This document shows positions 43,546 to 55,773 of a stretch of DNA of 64,000 bases, piece by piece (the stretch's first letter is position 1; each line of letters starts with the position of its first letter). The stretch covers positions 9,982,001 to 10,046,000 of the forward strand of contig CP053157.1 of the NCBI GenBank assembly GCA_014607495.2, in the 5' to 3' direction. This stretch comes from Carposina sasakii (lineage: Eukaryota > Arthropoda > Insecta > Lepidoptera > Carposinidae). A program made the translations under genes and the position numbers. Below the pieces are notes generated by a model. That model was not told the DNA's origin. It was given only the letters and a program-made list of their open reading frames with translations, and made no database searches.

Positions 43546-44954
43546 CTTGCTAACCAAAAGTTGCCCAACATTATTCCAGACCCAGTTGATCAAATTCACA
43601 GCAGTGAAAGAACAACTTCACATTTTAAACAAAGCTGTAAAATTTTCCCAGTTTAAAAATATTGTCTTAAACTTGCAGCGAAATTTATTTGTCCTCATTA
43701 GGACAATAGGTTTCATAATTTTGTACAGCTCGGCAATTCGCTTTATTTTGAGAAGAATTCAAGTTTATTTCAAAATGTTTATTTTAAAAGTGAAATTCTC
43801 TAGTAAATAGGTAGCTATATTTTTTTGGTAAGAGAGAAAAGTAATCAAAAATGAATAGAACTAAAGAGGTATATAGACAAGTAGTTGAGTTGATAAATAG
43901 ATGAGATAACTTATTAATATTCTAAGCCTAATTAAGTAGGTACTTGGTGTCATATCCCAATCTAATAGGAGGAGACATTTATATTTCTCTTTTTTATCGT
44001 GTTTTGTTGTTCAATTAAATAACATTTTTTCGTACAAAAAAAAATATTTTCTAGTGAAGAGACCTATAAATCATAATATAAGGCTCAACCGGTACACATT
44101 GCTTTTATCTCGCCGTACCACTCATCGTAATGGAGGCCGAAGGAAGGGCCTATAATTATTATTTAAGAAGGCATAAAAACTCCTTTACCGAACAATAACT
44201 GTATTTTCCTTAAGGGTATAAATAATGTATAAACTTATAAGGTTTCTTTGGTACCTTAAAAGCTTTTAGGTAATAGAAACAATAGAGCATATCAATATTT
44301 GTCTGACTGTCACTCACACTCTGTATTTAGTTAACTTTATACATTGTACACTATTCTTACGGTACGTTAGCTAAATAAAATAAAAATATAACGTATAATA
44401 CCTACTTGCAGCAATAATATTAGCATGTTATTCATTGTGATTTATCAGCTAATTTCAATCATATTCTGCGCTAATTCTCTTTTATTTTGATAAACAAAAT
44501 AAATTCGATTAAAATTCGTTATTACCTTACAAACCAAATTGGCAATCAAATGCGGCTATGTTGAATTAAAACACAATTCAAATGAGCATCACATGACACT
44601 GCAATTAACGATGCCATTTTTTTTTCTCTTTTCATAGCGTCTGAGTAAACTACCGACTGGGCGGCACGACTGCAGGCGTGACGTCGTGTCGTATGTTTTT
44701 AAACTAGTTTTTCGCAAATGTCTGTACCATTTTTCTTTTATCACACGTAATCCTCTAGTTAACTAAAGTACGCATCGTGGTATTCTCTGTTAATAAGAAA
44801 GTAATATCGCACATGACTATTTATTTTAGACGAACCAAATTGTCGTATAACTCAATACAATGGTACTTGTTTAGCATATTATTATTTGCGTGGCTCTCAC
44901 ACCCTTTATCTTCTATTGCAATTTGGTAAATACAAGTATGTAGAACAACATTAA
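43546..44954. other. Unassigned AT-rich sequence
   Basis: No gene recognised. A CpG patch with TGACGTCGTG lies at 44665-44695. Confidence 0.3.
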
Positions 44955-45001
44955 TTATAAAATTATTAATAAAGAAATGGAAAAGTTCCTCACCCGAGTG
45001 G
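44955..45001 (-). repeat. SINE-E 3' fragment with target duplication
   Basis: ATTATTAATAAAGAAATGGA AAAGTTCCTCACCCGAGTGG is the inverted 3' end of SINE-E. AACAACATTAAT before and AACAAAATTAAT after fit a 12-bp duplication with one mismatch. Confidence 0.65.
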
Positions 45002-45464
45002 AACAAAATTAATGTTAAAAAATCTTTTCCATGACTAGTGGTTATCAATAGATATAATCGCTAGTGTATCTCAATCCTTAACGAACTAAATAAAACAATG
45101 TAAGTAATCAAAACAATATCTGTCTGATTGGATTTTTAAATCCGAATCGGAAAATTCATTGTAAATTGGAATGTGTATTGTTCAATCAAGGTTTTCAAGT
45201 GATGCGGTGAACATAGATGCAAACAATAGTGCTTCAGATTTTCGAATTGATTTGTAAAGTACTTGACATTATGATCTTCGCTGACACAAAAATTATGAAG
45301 TAAACTGTACCTAAGTATTATAGTAATTAACTGCTAAATACCTTCATACAACGGATGTGAACACGTTTCAAGAGGAAAAAATAATTAAGGCCCTTCCACA
45401 ATGGTAGGCTTAAAATATCTACGCAAATATTTACCTATTACGATTTACTCGTTTCTGATCTTAT

Positions 45465-45528
45465 GACATGATCCGACTCTTACGACATGCACGGAAAGAA
45501 ATGCATCTGATGTCTAGTGAAGCCCCGA
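45465..45528 (+). repeat. SINE-C fragment
   Basis: CGACTCTTACGACATGCACG and AAATGCATCTGATGTCTAGT GAAGCCCC resemble the end of the inverted copy at 23640-23715. Confidence 0.45.
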
Positions 45529-45744
45529 TTCAGCTCAGGAAATCTTCAATTGATGAATATCTGCAGTGTACCTATTTAATAAATAACTCACTCATGTCAT
45601 CCTATTCTATATTGTATACAAAACACTACAATACAGATAAAACAAAAGAAATGCTTGCAAAGGCGTGCTTAACTTTGCAATAGATTTCCACAAATAAAAT
45701 CCATGAAAATAAGATTATTGATGAAGCTCTTATTGTCTCTATTC

Positions 45745-45857
45745 TAGTGAGTTGGTACCCGTGCCGTATCTACATCGCACGAACTCGACGCCACTTGGGG
45801 AGCGCTCGGCTTAATTATCGGGACACTCTGAAGGAGACTTCAACTGCTTTGAACGTA
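45745..45857 (+). CDS. Candidate internal exon, unknown gene
   Basis: CTATTCTAG precedes a GC-rich 113-bp stretch, open in one frame (SWYPCRIYIARTRRHLGSAR then LNYRDTLKETSTALN), followed by a donor-like GTAAAT at 45858. It would splice in frame to 46397, giving NSRRQRKS and a stop. The acceptor has a weak pyrimidine tract and no family is recognised. Support is only the pairing of plausible sites and the composition. Confidence 0.2.
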
Positions 45858-46157
45858 AATAAATGTTTAGTGTGGGAACGTGTTTTTGGATCAAGGGGCT
45901 AGCTGTTATTTTGTTAGTGTTTGAACTACGAAAATATTTCATAAGTTATTATTTTTTTACATGTTTACCCAATGTCTCTCTAGAACATGCACTAATATCA
46001 ATCTAAATCAGCACTGTAGATATATGCCTTTCTTTTTGCCAAAACATATACACAAAAATAAAATGTTTTATTACTTACTCGTAAGACAGTGCTGAAGTAT
46101 CGTTTTTAGATAGAATCCCTTTAAGACCAAACATTAATCATTACTATATTAAATTTA

Positions 46158-46265
46158 AGAGCTATCTGTTGCCCGCGATTTCTTAAGTGTGGAATACAGA
46201 ATGTAGCCTATGTCGTTCTCCATACTCCTAACTACATATATTAAGTCCAAAACAAGAAACTTTGT
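46158..46265 (-). mobile_element. Degraded Helitron fragment
   Basis: GAGCTATCTGTTGCCCGCGA TTTCTTAAGTGTGG and ATGTAGCCTATGTCG are the inverted 3' region seen in other copies. No intact CTAG. Confidence 0.45.
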
Positions 46266-46396
46266 TAAGTAAATAATGCGTGAATACTTTCGAAATATTA
46301 TTTATCAATCACTATTTGTTCTACAATTTTAGAATATTACCTACTTTAAATTCCTTGGGTACCTAGGTTCCCCTATTCACTTTTTATTCCTTTCAG

Positions 46397-46715
46397 AACT
46401 CCAGAAGGCAAAGAAAATCCTGAGCATACAGCCAACAAGTGACAATAGTACAAATTGAGGCATCGATCCACCTAAGTGGTCATTACGGAGATTGCAGACT
46501 GTCGTGGTCTCACCCTACAAGGGCACTCCGCTTCGAGTGCCTTGTCCCCCCTACTTACGTGTCACGCTCTTCCTGAGCAAGTGTTCGGTGTATTTACACT
46601 GATTGTGTTTGAAGTGACACATAATGCTGTGTAGGGTTAGTTCTAACTTTTTTCATTTTGGTATTATTTTTAATTTTTTATTGATTGTAGAAAATAAATA
46701 AAAGTTTTGTTGATA
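46397..46715 (+). other. Candidate 3' terminal exon with polyadenylation signal
   Basis: A strong acceptor (TTTTTATTCCTTTCAG, ending 46396) opens a GC-rich, repeat-free block. All three frames stop within about 65 bases, so most of it would be 3' UTR. Overlapping AATAAA signals at 46693-46698 and 46697-46702 are followed by a T/G-rich stretch. It could be the end of a protein gene or of a noncoding RNA. Confidence 0.35.
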
Positions 46716-48055
46716 TAAAAAGCATAATTATGTCTATCTGTCGGCCGTCCGTCAACTCTACTCGGTCTCCGAAAATGTTAATAAAATTATAAGTCACAAT
46801 ACTATAATTTTCTAAACTTAATTTGAGGTTTAGAAATCAATTCCTTTTTTTACAAATTCGTCTTGAAAGCGATAACAAATAAAAGAAAAACAAAAAGAAC
46901 TATCGTACAATATTTCTAAACTAAATTATGATATTTATTTATTTAAGTATATTTTCTATTGTCTTTTGGTTAATGGAGACTTAAATTAAGTACCTACCAG
47001 TAAGTATCACATAACATATAAATCTCTCACCCTCCCTGTACCCTTAAACCTCGAACGTCACATGATACCAGTAAAAGCTTTCCCGAACAGAGTGAGGCAA
47101 TATCCTGAGTGTCAGTATTTTTTAACTACGTACGTAAGTGTCCTCCGCGATTCAGCATATCCTCGATTCTTTCGCCTCATAACTAATGCACATAAATTAC
47201 CCAGTGGAGTACTTAATGATGAAAATATGCAAAATTACGTGTTATATGCACCCGGCACATGTGCTAGCTCGTTGGTGAAGTGAAAATTGTAATAAGAGAG
47301 CTTTTAGTGAAGTACGTGAGAACATTTACGCATGTACGCTTTAGAGGCTTGTTTCGCCATCTTTTTAGCCATTTTTGGCTGTATGTGAAGTGAATTACCT
47401 CCTTCGCCTGTTTATCTCCTTGATATATAGCCTATATATTCTTTGATTTAGAGCAGGTTCTAACTATGCTATATAACGTTATTGTTAACGTTATTACCTG
47501 GCATTATACATTTTTTGTTAACTTCTCTTCTTTTAGCTTAGGCGATAAAGAAATATTCCAGCTGGTTTTTATACATACTATAGATATTTTGTAGATGCTA
47601 TATTATTCTTGTATCCATTAATATAAAAAATAAACATTTATATCCTTGATATAGAAACTTTAGCTAAAACCGCTAAAAAGGCGATACAAGTGCCACTAGA
47701 AAGTTCTGCGCTGAAATAGAAAGAAAAAAACAAGTTTTAGCGCAACTCGTATTGATAGTAGGTACCTGAATATTGGATGGCGGAAAGTGCAAGCTTTTGT
47801 ATTATTATTTTTCAAATCTACTTGATTATGTTACGGAAAACAAAAGAGCTATATGAATAGATGAGTTATGATAATTTTGTTTATATGCGTAGTCCGTAAC
47901 TTTGTTTTTCCTACCTACTTATAATCTCGGATAGACTGTTCAAGAATTCGCTGAAAAAACTGTGTTATATGACGATTATATAAAAGTAGCATCAAATTGT
48001 CATTGTCAAGCCACGACCAAAAAGTAGCTCTAACCCGCCCCATAGCATCTAACTA
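46716..48055. other. Unassigned AT-rich sequence
   Basis: A 73-codon plus frame (47062-47283) lies in a slightly GC-richer patch with no recognised domain. Nothing else seen. Confidence 0.3.
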
Positions 48056-48204
48056 TTAAAAGCAATGCGATAGAATTTTTTTTATAACATTTGCAGATTG
48101 CTTGTAAAATTCGTATTACGTAACAGCAATCTCAAAGGAATTTGACATTTTAACGCGATTACTGTACTATTTTCGATGTGGCATTGCTACTGCTTTGCTT
48201 TTAC
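48056..48204. mobile_element. MITE-4 copy 1
   Basis: TAAAAGCAATGCGATAG at the left and GCTTTGCTTTTAC at the right are inverted versions of one end. CGTATTACGTAA is shared with the second copy at 51393-51523. Confidence 0.5.
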
Positions 48205-49433
48205 AAGATACCTACGCAGTAGGTAGCCTGTTGTAGTAGCGCTACGGACTACGAACACGCTACGGTGAAAGCGTTATCATAATATTATGTTTTTTGTTAT
48301 TGCAATTATAATCATACGTAGAAAAGTAATTCCCCGCAAAAACACTATGAACAATAGTAAAGTAACAAATATAAGAACAACTGTTCTAAATGTAAACGCT
48401 TGAATAAATACTAACATTTCTGCACTTTTTATCAAAACTTACATTTCTCCTTTAAAAAAAGCTACAATGCAATATTTTCCTGAGCCTCGCCCTTTAGAGC
48501 TGCGTTTTAAAAGTAAGACGTCGCTTAATATCAGAGCCTAGGAAAATAATGCGCATAGGTCGAGTCAGGGGGGTATTATCAAAGCTAAAACCCGACTGCG
48601 TAAAAATCGCAAAAATTTTGACCTAATGTCACTCTCACGACAAGACATATAAATGATACCTGTCAAGATCAAATACGAAAAGCTGTTGTAAGAAATGTAC
48701 CTACCATGCATACAAACATACATAGGTACACTCGAAAAACATAACCCTCCTTTTGGCGCAGTCGAATTATCACTGATTGTATTATGAAAATATAATATAT
48801 AGAGAGATGTGGCCCAATAGCCCATTGATAAAGTAACTTTGTAGCGACATGAAATTATAGAAAACATTCGTTATAATTACTCTGTTGTAACCTGATTACG
48901 AATATTTTCCATGACGAGTAGCAAGAGGAGATCTCTTTTATACATTCTCTCTGTATCGCTAAAACGTAATCTTCCAAGGATCATTGGCTTGTAGTTTACA
49001 TTTAAATATTTTATAAAAGGTAGGTTTTCGTATCTCTATGAAACTACTATATCTAAGACATTGGTCCTCATCGCAGTTAGGATATACTTTTATTTAAAAA
49101 AGGCTGCTTTAGTCTTATGCCTTTATATTAATAAACTTAGATAATAGACGAAACAACTTAACTACTAAAATATCTAATAGCCAATGAAAGGTAGGAAGTG
49201 AAGTAGTTAAACCATGGTTACAACTGTAGTAAAAGACGACATCAATACTAATGTGAAATGCGCATAATTGTGCATGTTAGTTATGAGAATACCCCCCGGA
49301 ATTTCTACTTGGCTGGGCATATGGCGTAGCAATCAGCAAATGTGAGGATTATGTCAACTACTTTGAACAGGTGCTTTGTACTAATGATTAAAGATATACA
49401 GACACAGGGTAACTTATTTATAAAACAAAAGCA
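48205..49433. other. Unassigned sequence
   Basis: Includes a CTACG/CGTAG patch at 48220-48275. A 100-codon minus frame (48565-48867) has no recognised motif. Nothing supported. Confidence 0.3.
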
Positions 49434-49520
49434 CAGTGGCACCATGTGGTTCTGTCGGCCCTTGTGCTCTGCCTACCTCATACCTAAGGGATAAAGGCGT
49501 GATTATATGTATGTATGTAA
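49434..49520 (+). repeat. SINE-B 3' fragment
   Basis: GTGGCACCATGTGGTTCTGT CGGCCCTTGTGCTCTGCCTA, then GGGATAAAGGCGTGATTATA and TGTATGTATG. Confidence 0.7.
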
Positions 49521-49559
49521 AACAAAAGCAAGTTCGTATGACTAGATATCTAACATCGT

Positions 49560-49765
49560 ATCACATCAGCCCTTTGCAATCCACTGCTGTACGTAGGCCT
49601 CCCCAGGGCACGCCACTGCTTTTGGAGCTTGCCCATATTTCCCCCGATTTTCGGACTATGACGTCAATACGGGAGACGCTGCTGCCCACTTCCCAGGAAC
49701 CTTTATCGCGTCATACGATACTCACGGGCAGACATGGGATGGTGCTATCCTAATTTGCCGACACC
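49560..49765 (-). mobile_element. SINE-A copy, diverged
   Basis: CAGCCCTTTGCAATCCACTG, GTACGTAGGCCTCCCCAGGG, CGATTTTCGGACTATGACGT, GGGAGACGCTGCTGCCCACT, CACGGGCAGACATGGGATGG in family order, with an internal deletion. Confidence 0.72.
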
Positions 49766-49843
49766 ATGTTTAAATAATACTAATATAGCTGTTTCATGAA
49801 TTCATTTAATTCTAATTGGCCTAAACGTCTATCAAACGTAGTA

Positions 49844-49891
49844 AACATATAACCTAATGCTATACATGGTTATAGCACTAGGTTATATGTT
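49844..49891. repeat. Near-perfect hairpin, 21-bp arms
   Basis: AACATATAACCTAATGCTAT A pairs with TATAGCACTAGGTTATATGT T with a single mismatch (49857/49878) and a 6-base loop CATGGT. Confidence 0.85.
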
Positions 49892-50454
49892 GTGAAAGTG
49901 TTACTAATACATGTATAAGTATCTTGCTACATAACAATGATAGCTCCACATATTGATGAGATAAACTTAAATTTACAACAACTAAAAGTTTTACGATCTG
50001 TCGTGCAGCTGCTTTAGTCATATATTTGAAATAGTCACTTCTCCGTATTAACTTTAGAAAAATACCTTCAAACTTCAATTTTCCGGAAAGCAAACAATTT
50101 TCAGGTAGGTTCTAATATTTCACTGAATATCTCGCTAATTGTACACCATTTTCATTGAAATTCATTCCACATTGTTGACAAAAAATAACTGATATCGTTC
50201 TTTATAATAAAAAAGAGTTTAAAGGGTCCTGAACCTCCACATGCATTTACGAGGTACTTTAAACATAACGGGTCAATTCAGATCATTCAATTTACTGCTT
50301 TTTAATGTAGAGCGCAGTACGTAGAGTTGCATTTAGCCGTGCATTACATTCATGTTTATCCTGTTTCAGTTATCACCACATAAAAATTTCCATAAAGTGT
50401 TAACTTACAAAATAATACGGCATAATTAATTAATTCCCCTCACAATTTAAATTA
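49892..50454. other. Unassigned AT-rich sequence
   Basis: No gene or repeat recognised. Confidence 0.35.
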
Positions 50455-50645
50455 AACCACATTATAACTTCGGCGCGCGTCCACACGTAATTTGTAACAC
50501 GAGTTAATGGCGCTTATTAACAAGGCAGCTCAAACGGACCACGGAACCGGACGCACTCGCGCCGGACCGGAAACGGACGTGTTCCAGACCGTTATCCTCG
50601 ACCCCACTTCCGTGACACTATCGGTTGCATTCCTGCAGATGTGCA
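50455..50645. other. CpG-rich island 3
   Basis: GGCGCGCGTCCACACGTAAT and ACGCACTCGCGCCGGACCGG are far richer in CpG than the surroundings. No frame or family recognised. It could be an untranslated exon or regulatory block. Confidence 0.25.
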
Positions 50646-51160
50646 ACTGCGGATATTGCTAGTTACTATTTTTAATGATCAGAGTATGGTTACAAACAGA
50701 AATAATAAAATTGGTGCATTAATCAACGTTTAAAGAAATACCCGACTTCGATGTTTTACTATAACATAGAACTTCAAACAAAAAGAAATCATATCAAAAA
50801 CATCTTCGTGCACAACTAGTTCAAGTTATACCCACATTTCCTTTAGAATCATTGAAAGTCTTTAAAAACAGGTTTTCCGTTTTCCCGAAAGCTCCCAACT
50901 AATTAGCAAGTTCACGTTGCCGAAGTTCTGAGAAGGAAGTTTCTAGAAGCCACAGTGAACTTAACCACGTATTGCAATTCACTTACAAGATGATAGAGAT
51001 ATTTCTGATATTCTATGGTTTGCGTGTCTGTGACGTTATTTGAAATTAAAAATTCCTATTAATATATACATTTTTGGTGCTACGATGTATACCGTCCGTA
51101 TAACTTCATTATGCACCCTGATATGTGATAAACATGATATTTGATAGCAAAACTATCTAT
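50646..51160. other. Unassigned AT-rich sequence
   Basis: No gene or repeat recognised. Confidence 0.35.
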
Positions 51161-51161
51161 C

Positions 51162-51232
51162 GGTGGTTCTATTGGCCCGTGGTGCTCTGCCTACCCCGTA
51201 AGGGATAAAGGCGTGATTATATGTACATGGTA
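51162..51232 (+). repeat. SINE-B 3' fragment
   Basis: GGTTCTATTGGCCCGTGGTG CTCTGCCTACCCCGTAAGGG ATAAAGGCGTGATTATATG. Confidence 0.65.
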
Positions 51233-51392
51233 GCAAAACGTACGGAATATCTGTTAAGATAAATATTTATTCAACATACTCGTACAATGTTTATTTTTTA
51301 TAAGTAAGACCCTTTTATTTAATTTTTTACATGCCTATGAAAAAAATTCCATACCTTACTGCGTCACGCAGGCTGATTACGCATCTTGCAAA

Positions 51393-51523
51393 ATTAAAGC
51401 AAAAGCAATGCGATAGCGAAAAATGTACAATATTCGCGATGATGTGACAAAATCCATTTTACGTAATACGAATTTGACAAGCAATCAGTGAATTTTGTAT
51501 CGCTTTGCTTTTGCTACTTAGGT
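51393..51523. mobile_element. MITE-4 copy 2
   Basis: TTAAAGCAAAAGCAATGCGA TAG and TATCGCTTTGCTTTTGCTA are inverted termini, TTTTGCTA/TAGCAAAA type. About 130 bp, no coding capacity. Confidence 0.6.
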
Positions 51524-51939
51524 AATAAGGGGGCTGATACGAAAGACATACTTATCTACTTTGTGAGATAATCAAATCAAAATACTTTTGTGCTGCACTT
51601 ACCAATTATTTGGTCAGCATTCATTATTCGCCATTTTAGCTGTCAAATCCTGTACCTATTATTTCTATCAAACTGCTCTAGCTTTTCCAGGCACAACTTC
51701 GTGAAGATATCTATTAACATTTCATCTATATAGGTATATGCGGAAACTATATACGGTACAACTGGAAATGCCTACGCGAGGGTGACCATAGATAACAAAC
51801 CGGAAACATGCCGGCGGAAGTGGCGCGTTCATGCGATATCTGCACTACTGGTGGGAATGTTCAAATATTTACAGGTATTATGCGGTAGATTATGCTAGTA
51901 AATAAGCAAAATTTAATTAAATACATATACTTAATTATA

Positions 51940-52085
51940 AAAATTATTAATAAAGAAAAATGAAAAAAAAACTCACCCGAGTGAAATTTGAACTCACGAC
52001 CTCTCGCAAACCGTGTTTTCGCTCTAACCAACTGAGCTATCGGATTAATTATCTCGGATGACGAACTTTACCATATCTTTTACAT
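51940..52085 (-). repeat. SINE-E copy, tRNA-derived
   Basis: Minus strand: GTTCGTCATCCGAGATAATT, then CCGATAGCTCAGTTGGTTAG AGC (A box and D-arm), GGTCGTGAGTTCAAATTTCA CTCGGG (T-arm with a damaged B box) and CTTTATTAATAATTTTTATA. The T-stem changes and the same flanks as 25183-25320 argue against a working tRNA. Confidence 0.75.
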
Positions 52086-52560
52086 TACGTTTATAGTAAC
52101 ATTATTTTTTTCATCCCGATAGCTATACACTAGCCAAATCTCGGTAAACAAAGCTTACAAAGCAAAGTTTATACTTAACCAATACATGGCTATCTACACA
52201 AAATAAGGTAAATCAGAACTGCAGGATCGCGAAGAACATCCCTCGCGAATAGAAGGCTTCCTATTGGAGCAGGCGCATTGATGACGTAGCTCTATCGATT
52301 CAATCGAGAAACAAAGTTTCTTTGCCTAAAGCCCCTTTAATTTATTTTCGAACTACCTGAAAATATAAAGTAAACCACATTGGTACTGCTTGTTACATTA
52401 AACTGAAATGTGGTTAATTACAGACAATCTGACAGCGCGACATCACAGAGCTGCGGTTGGGATAGGTACTACCAGTGACGTGATTACTACATTATTCATA
52501 TGGATCATTCTCACTAGGACACCAGTGGTTCGTGACACCACCATATCTAAATAAGATAAT
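52086..52560. other. Unassigned sequence
   Basis: No gene recognised. The short piece CAGAACTGCAGGATCGCG resembles SINE-C. Confidence 0.3.
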
Positions 52561-52561
52561 A

Positions 52562-53065
52562 CATACATACATACATACATAATAATCACGTCTCTTTCCC
52601 GGAGGGGTAGGCAGAGATCACGGATCTCCATTTGCTACGATCCTGACACATCTCTTTCGCTTCATCTACTTTCATGATATTCTTCATGCATGCTCGTCGG
52701 TTTAGGGTACTCTTGACCTGACATTTCTTTAGAATTTCACCAATTTGATCGGTGAAAGTCCGGCGAGGTCTTCCCCTTCCAACCCTTCCATCCACTCTTC
52801 CGTTGTACACTTTCTTTGTCAGTCTACTTTCACTCATCCTCTCCACATGCCCAAACCACCTCAACATACCCTTCTCAATCTTCGTCACCACGTCCTCATT
52901 TTTTCCATACTTCTTTCTGATCACCTCATTTTCTCATTTCTTCCTTCATCCTATCTTTCAAAGTGACTCCACACATACTTCTCAGTGCTCTCATTTCCAC
53001 TGCATTCACTTGACTTTGATGTTTTGGTTTCTGCCATACCCAACTTTCACTTCCATACATAAGAG
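52562..53065 (-). pseudogene. LINE-B (RTE-like) C-terminal fragment with (TATG)n tail
   Basis: On the minus strand it reads MYGSESWVWQKPKHQSQVNA and VEMRALRSMCGVTLKDRM. A frame break near 52925 follows, then KNEDVVTKIEKGMLRWFGHV, GRVGRGRPRRTFTDQIGEIL and CQDRSKWRSVISAYPSGK to a stop near 52586. Such WFGHVERM...GRGRPRRT sequences end many moth non-LTR polyproteins. The 3' tail is (TATG)n at 52562-52580. The catalytic core is missing. Confidence 0.82.
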
Positions 53066-53686
53066 TCGGCGGCAAATGAGGTAATAATGGGCAATAATAT
53101 TAACCGTTACCATTCATTTTAGTCCCATGTAACCCTCAAGTTATGCATTGGCCACATTTCAGATTCTTACACTCGGGACTGATGGATTCACATTAAAATA
53201 AGTAACTCTTTTGTCAGTGACGTTTAGGTATGGAGTTGCATCATCAAATAAATGACTCAGTTACCATCGTCTACGTCAGGGAAATTACGGCTTGGTAAAC
53301 ACCATAGGAGAGATAAACACTCAGCAAGATGCCACAATGAGAGCAGTTAACTCGATGCATGCATGAGGAGTGAGGACTCGAAAACTTCATGGGTGCGTGG
53401 ACAATGTAACATCGTTTGGTATCGACATTCGTTGCTGCAATACCAATAGTGGATAAAATAAAGGCTTCCTATTAGAGCAAACGTGTCGGTGTTTAACCTA
53501 TATCGATTTGGAAAGAATTCTTTGTCTATGGCCTATCTATTCTATGATGATCTCCGACCGGAGAGAGATTAGGCGCAGGACCAACGGTTTTACGTGCTTT
53601 CCGAGGCACGAGCTAAGTGACAATTTTGCAACATTAAAATCTGTACATGAAAATAAATTCATTGGTACAGGCCCGTGACTGTTCGA
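53066..53686. other. Unassigned sequence
   Basis: No gene or repeat recognised. Confidence 0.35.
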
Positions 53687-53981
53687 TCTATTTTATACTA
53701 TTATTATAAAGAGGTAAACTTTGATTGTTTGTTTGTTTATTTGCAGCGAATAGGCTCCGAAACTATTGGACCGATTTCAATTATACCCACTCCCTTCCAG
53801 CTTTTCCCGCCGAATAAGATAAAATTTGGCATGTAGGTATGTTCGTTAGGGGGTGTAAGAGAGCACTGAGAACGTATTTTCCAAAATTCTCATGGGAACA
53901 GGGCAAACAGGAATTCCAAATTCGGTTGTAAACTTATTTTTCCACGCAATCCACGCAAGAGGAGCCGCAGGCAACAGCTAG
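53687..53981 (+). mobile_element. Non-autonomous Helitron, 295 bp
   Basis: Starts TCTATTTTATACTATTATTA TAAAGAGG after an A and ends GCAGGCAACAGCTAG (CTAG at 53978-53981). The body shares GAGAGCACTGAGAACG and GAATTCCAAATT with 26796-27280. The base after CTAG is A rather than T. Confidence 0.68.
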
Positions 53982-54319
53982 ATATTATTGGTTGCACCTT
54001 GATTACACCATATTTGGTGCCCTAATAAGACATCGCTTAATTGCCCTATCCATCTAAATAATTACCTAATTGTAATTATCGGGTTTCTAAAGTGTTTTAT
54101 AAATACTGAGTGCGAAGTACCTACCTATAAGTATTAGTTAGAATAAAGTAATTAACTTTAGGTACTCTCCCTTAACTCTGCACGATAGGGGTGCGTTGGT
54201 TTAGGTTAAATTAATCGATATATGTTCTCTGTATGATGCAATCTAAGTCATATTAGACTTAGCGTAGATATACATAGCGTATGGTAGTTACTAACATTGT
54301 GACAGGAGAATTTTATATA

Positions 54320-55254
54320 CAGGGTGTGTATGACAGTCAGGCAAACACTGAAATACTGAACAAGTAAGAAAATGCATTTTTTATTTGATTATCCGCAATG
54401 TTTGCTTTTTGCGCCAATTGTATCGGGTGATCCTGTGACTTGATAAATGCGCTTATAGGATATTTTGTGATGTATTGAGCTGCTGTTTTGTGGATCACTT
54501 GGGGTTGATCAGTTAATTCAACAAAATTTTTGTTTTTAAGTCATTATCTAAGGCCCACTTCGTTTAAGATACATAATTTTTTTCCTGAAAAAAATCGGTC
54601 GGAAAATTTTGGAATTTTCCTGCAAATATTTTCAGTGGTTTTCGCCTCAGAATCATGGTTTGAAGTCGGCATATCAATATTTGCCTGGCTGTCACAAACA
54701 CTGGCGGCTGGTCCAATGGGGCGCTGGTGCAGTGCACTCCCACCCACGAAGATTACATAGGCAATCTATATTTCTCTATGTTTATAATTTTTATCTTTCT
54801 ATTCTATTCTACTATGTTTATACAATAGTGTCTACGCATTCGTCTCAAGTAAGTTGTAATCTTATGTATCGAGTGGAGCGCTAGCGATTTCTAGTACTGT
54901 ATTCAATGAGTGCGAAAAAACATTCCGACATAGGCCGGCGCGTGAAACAAAAGATTTCGTATGCAAAATTAGCCCTATCTGGATGCGCCGCTCACATTAA
55001 TTTGCGTGTGCGGACACTAGATGTCGCTTAGTCCGAGTTAGAACGGTTATCGATATGGTTGTGTTTAATGTGTTTCATTAGATCATCTGAATTTTAATAA
55101 GAGTGAGGTTGCACTTGCATAATTTCATTTCATTCGTTGAGGGAGTGAACACGTGCGGCATTTCCGAACAGTAATTTTGCATGCGCTCATATTAAAAAAA
55201 AATGTGAACCCCATCTAAAAATATCAGGAGCCGCCTCTGGTCACAAACACCCTA
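54320..55254 (+). mobile_element. Possible 0.94-kb TIR element
   Basis: CAGGGTGTGTATGACAG at the left (after ATATA) and CACAAACACCCTATAT at the right are imperfect inverted ends. Between them lie unusual GC-rich parts (GGCGCTGGTGCAGTGCACTC, GCCGGCGCGTGAAACAAAAG). Open frames overlap on both strands (54530-54884) but none is recognised. Only one copy is in the window. Confidence 0.4.
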
Positions 55255-55773
55255 TATTTTAAGTTAAGTTATATTATACAAGTTATTATAGCGTAGTAGG
55301 TACCTAATTTGTGATTAAACTTAAAGAATTTTTTTTTTTCGTATGAATTGTGGTACCTACATAGCTAACTACTTTAGTATCTTCAACAGATTGTCTTGTC
55401 TTCATAATACCTACTGTTATATTAATGATGCGACGATGTCACCATTTGTTACGCAGTGTTTGGAAATTCCATGTGTATGTAATACACGTACTACATACAT
55501 GTCACTACCTTTTCGGATCAGTGATTCATAAAATTAGAATCACCTACCTACTTTTTATCACACACATGCTAGTAGGTGTTAATGGTTAGGGAAAAACTCA
55601 TCTATATAATTATTATTATTTATATAATGTATGTATTCTAATGTTACATTGTATTTTTAGGTATCTATGTAATACCTGCAACTTTTTTTGTCTGACTGTA
55701 CAGACGGGATATTTTTGGTGGCTCTCATTATTTTTACTACGTATTTAAGTGGTTAGTTAGCAACTTGTCACTG
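55255..55773. other. Unassigned AT-rich sequence
   Basis: No gene or repeat recognised. Confidence 0.35.

Noticed and set aside
49844..49891. microRNA precursor
   Set aside because: The 21-bp stem is too short for a typical 60-80 nt pre-miRNA and no bulge pattern or conservation can be judged.
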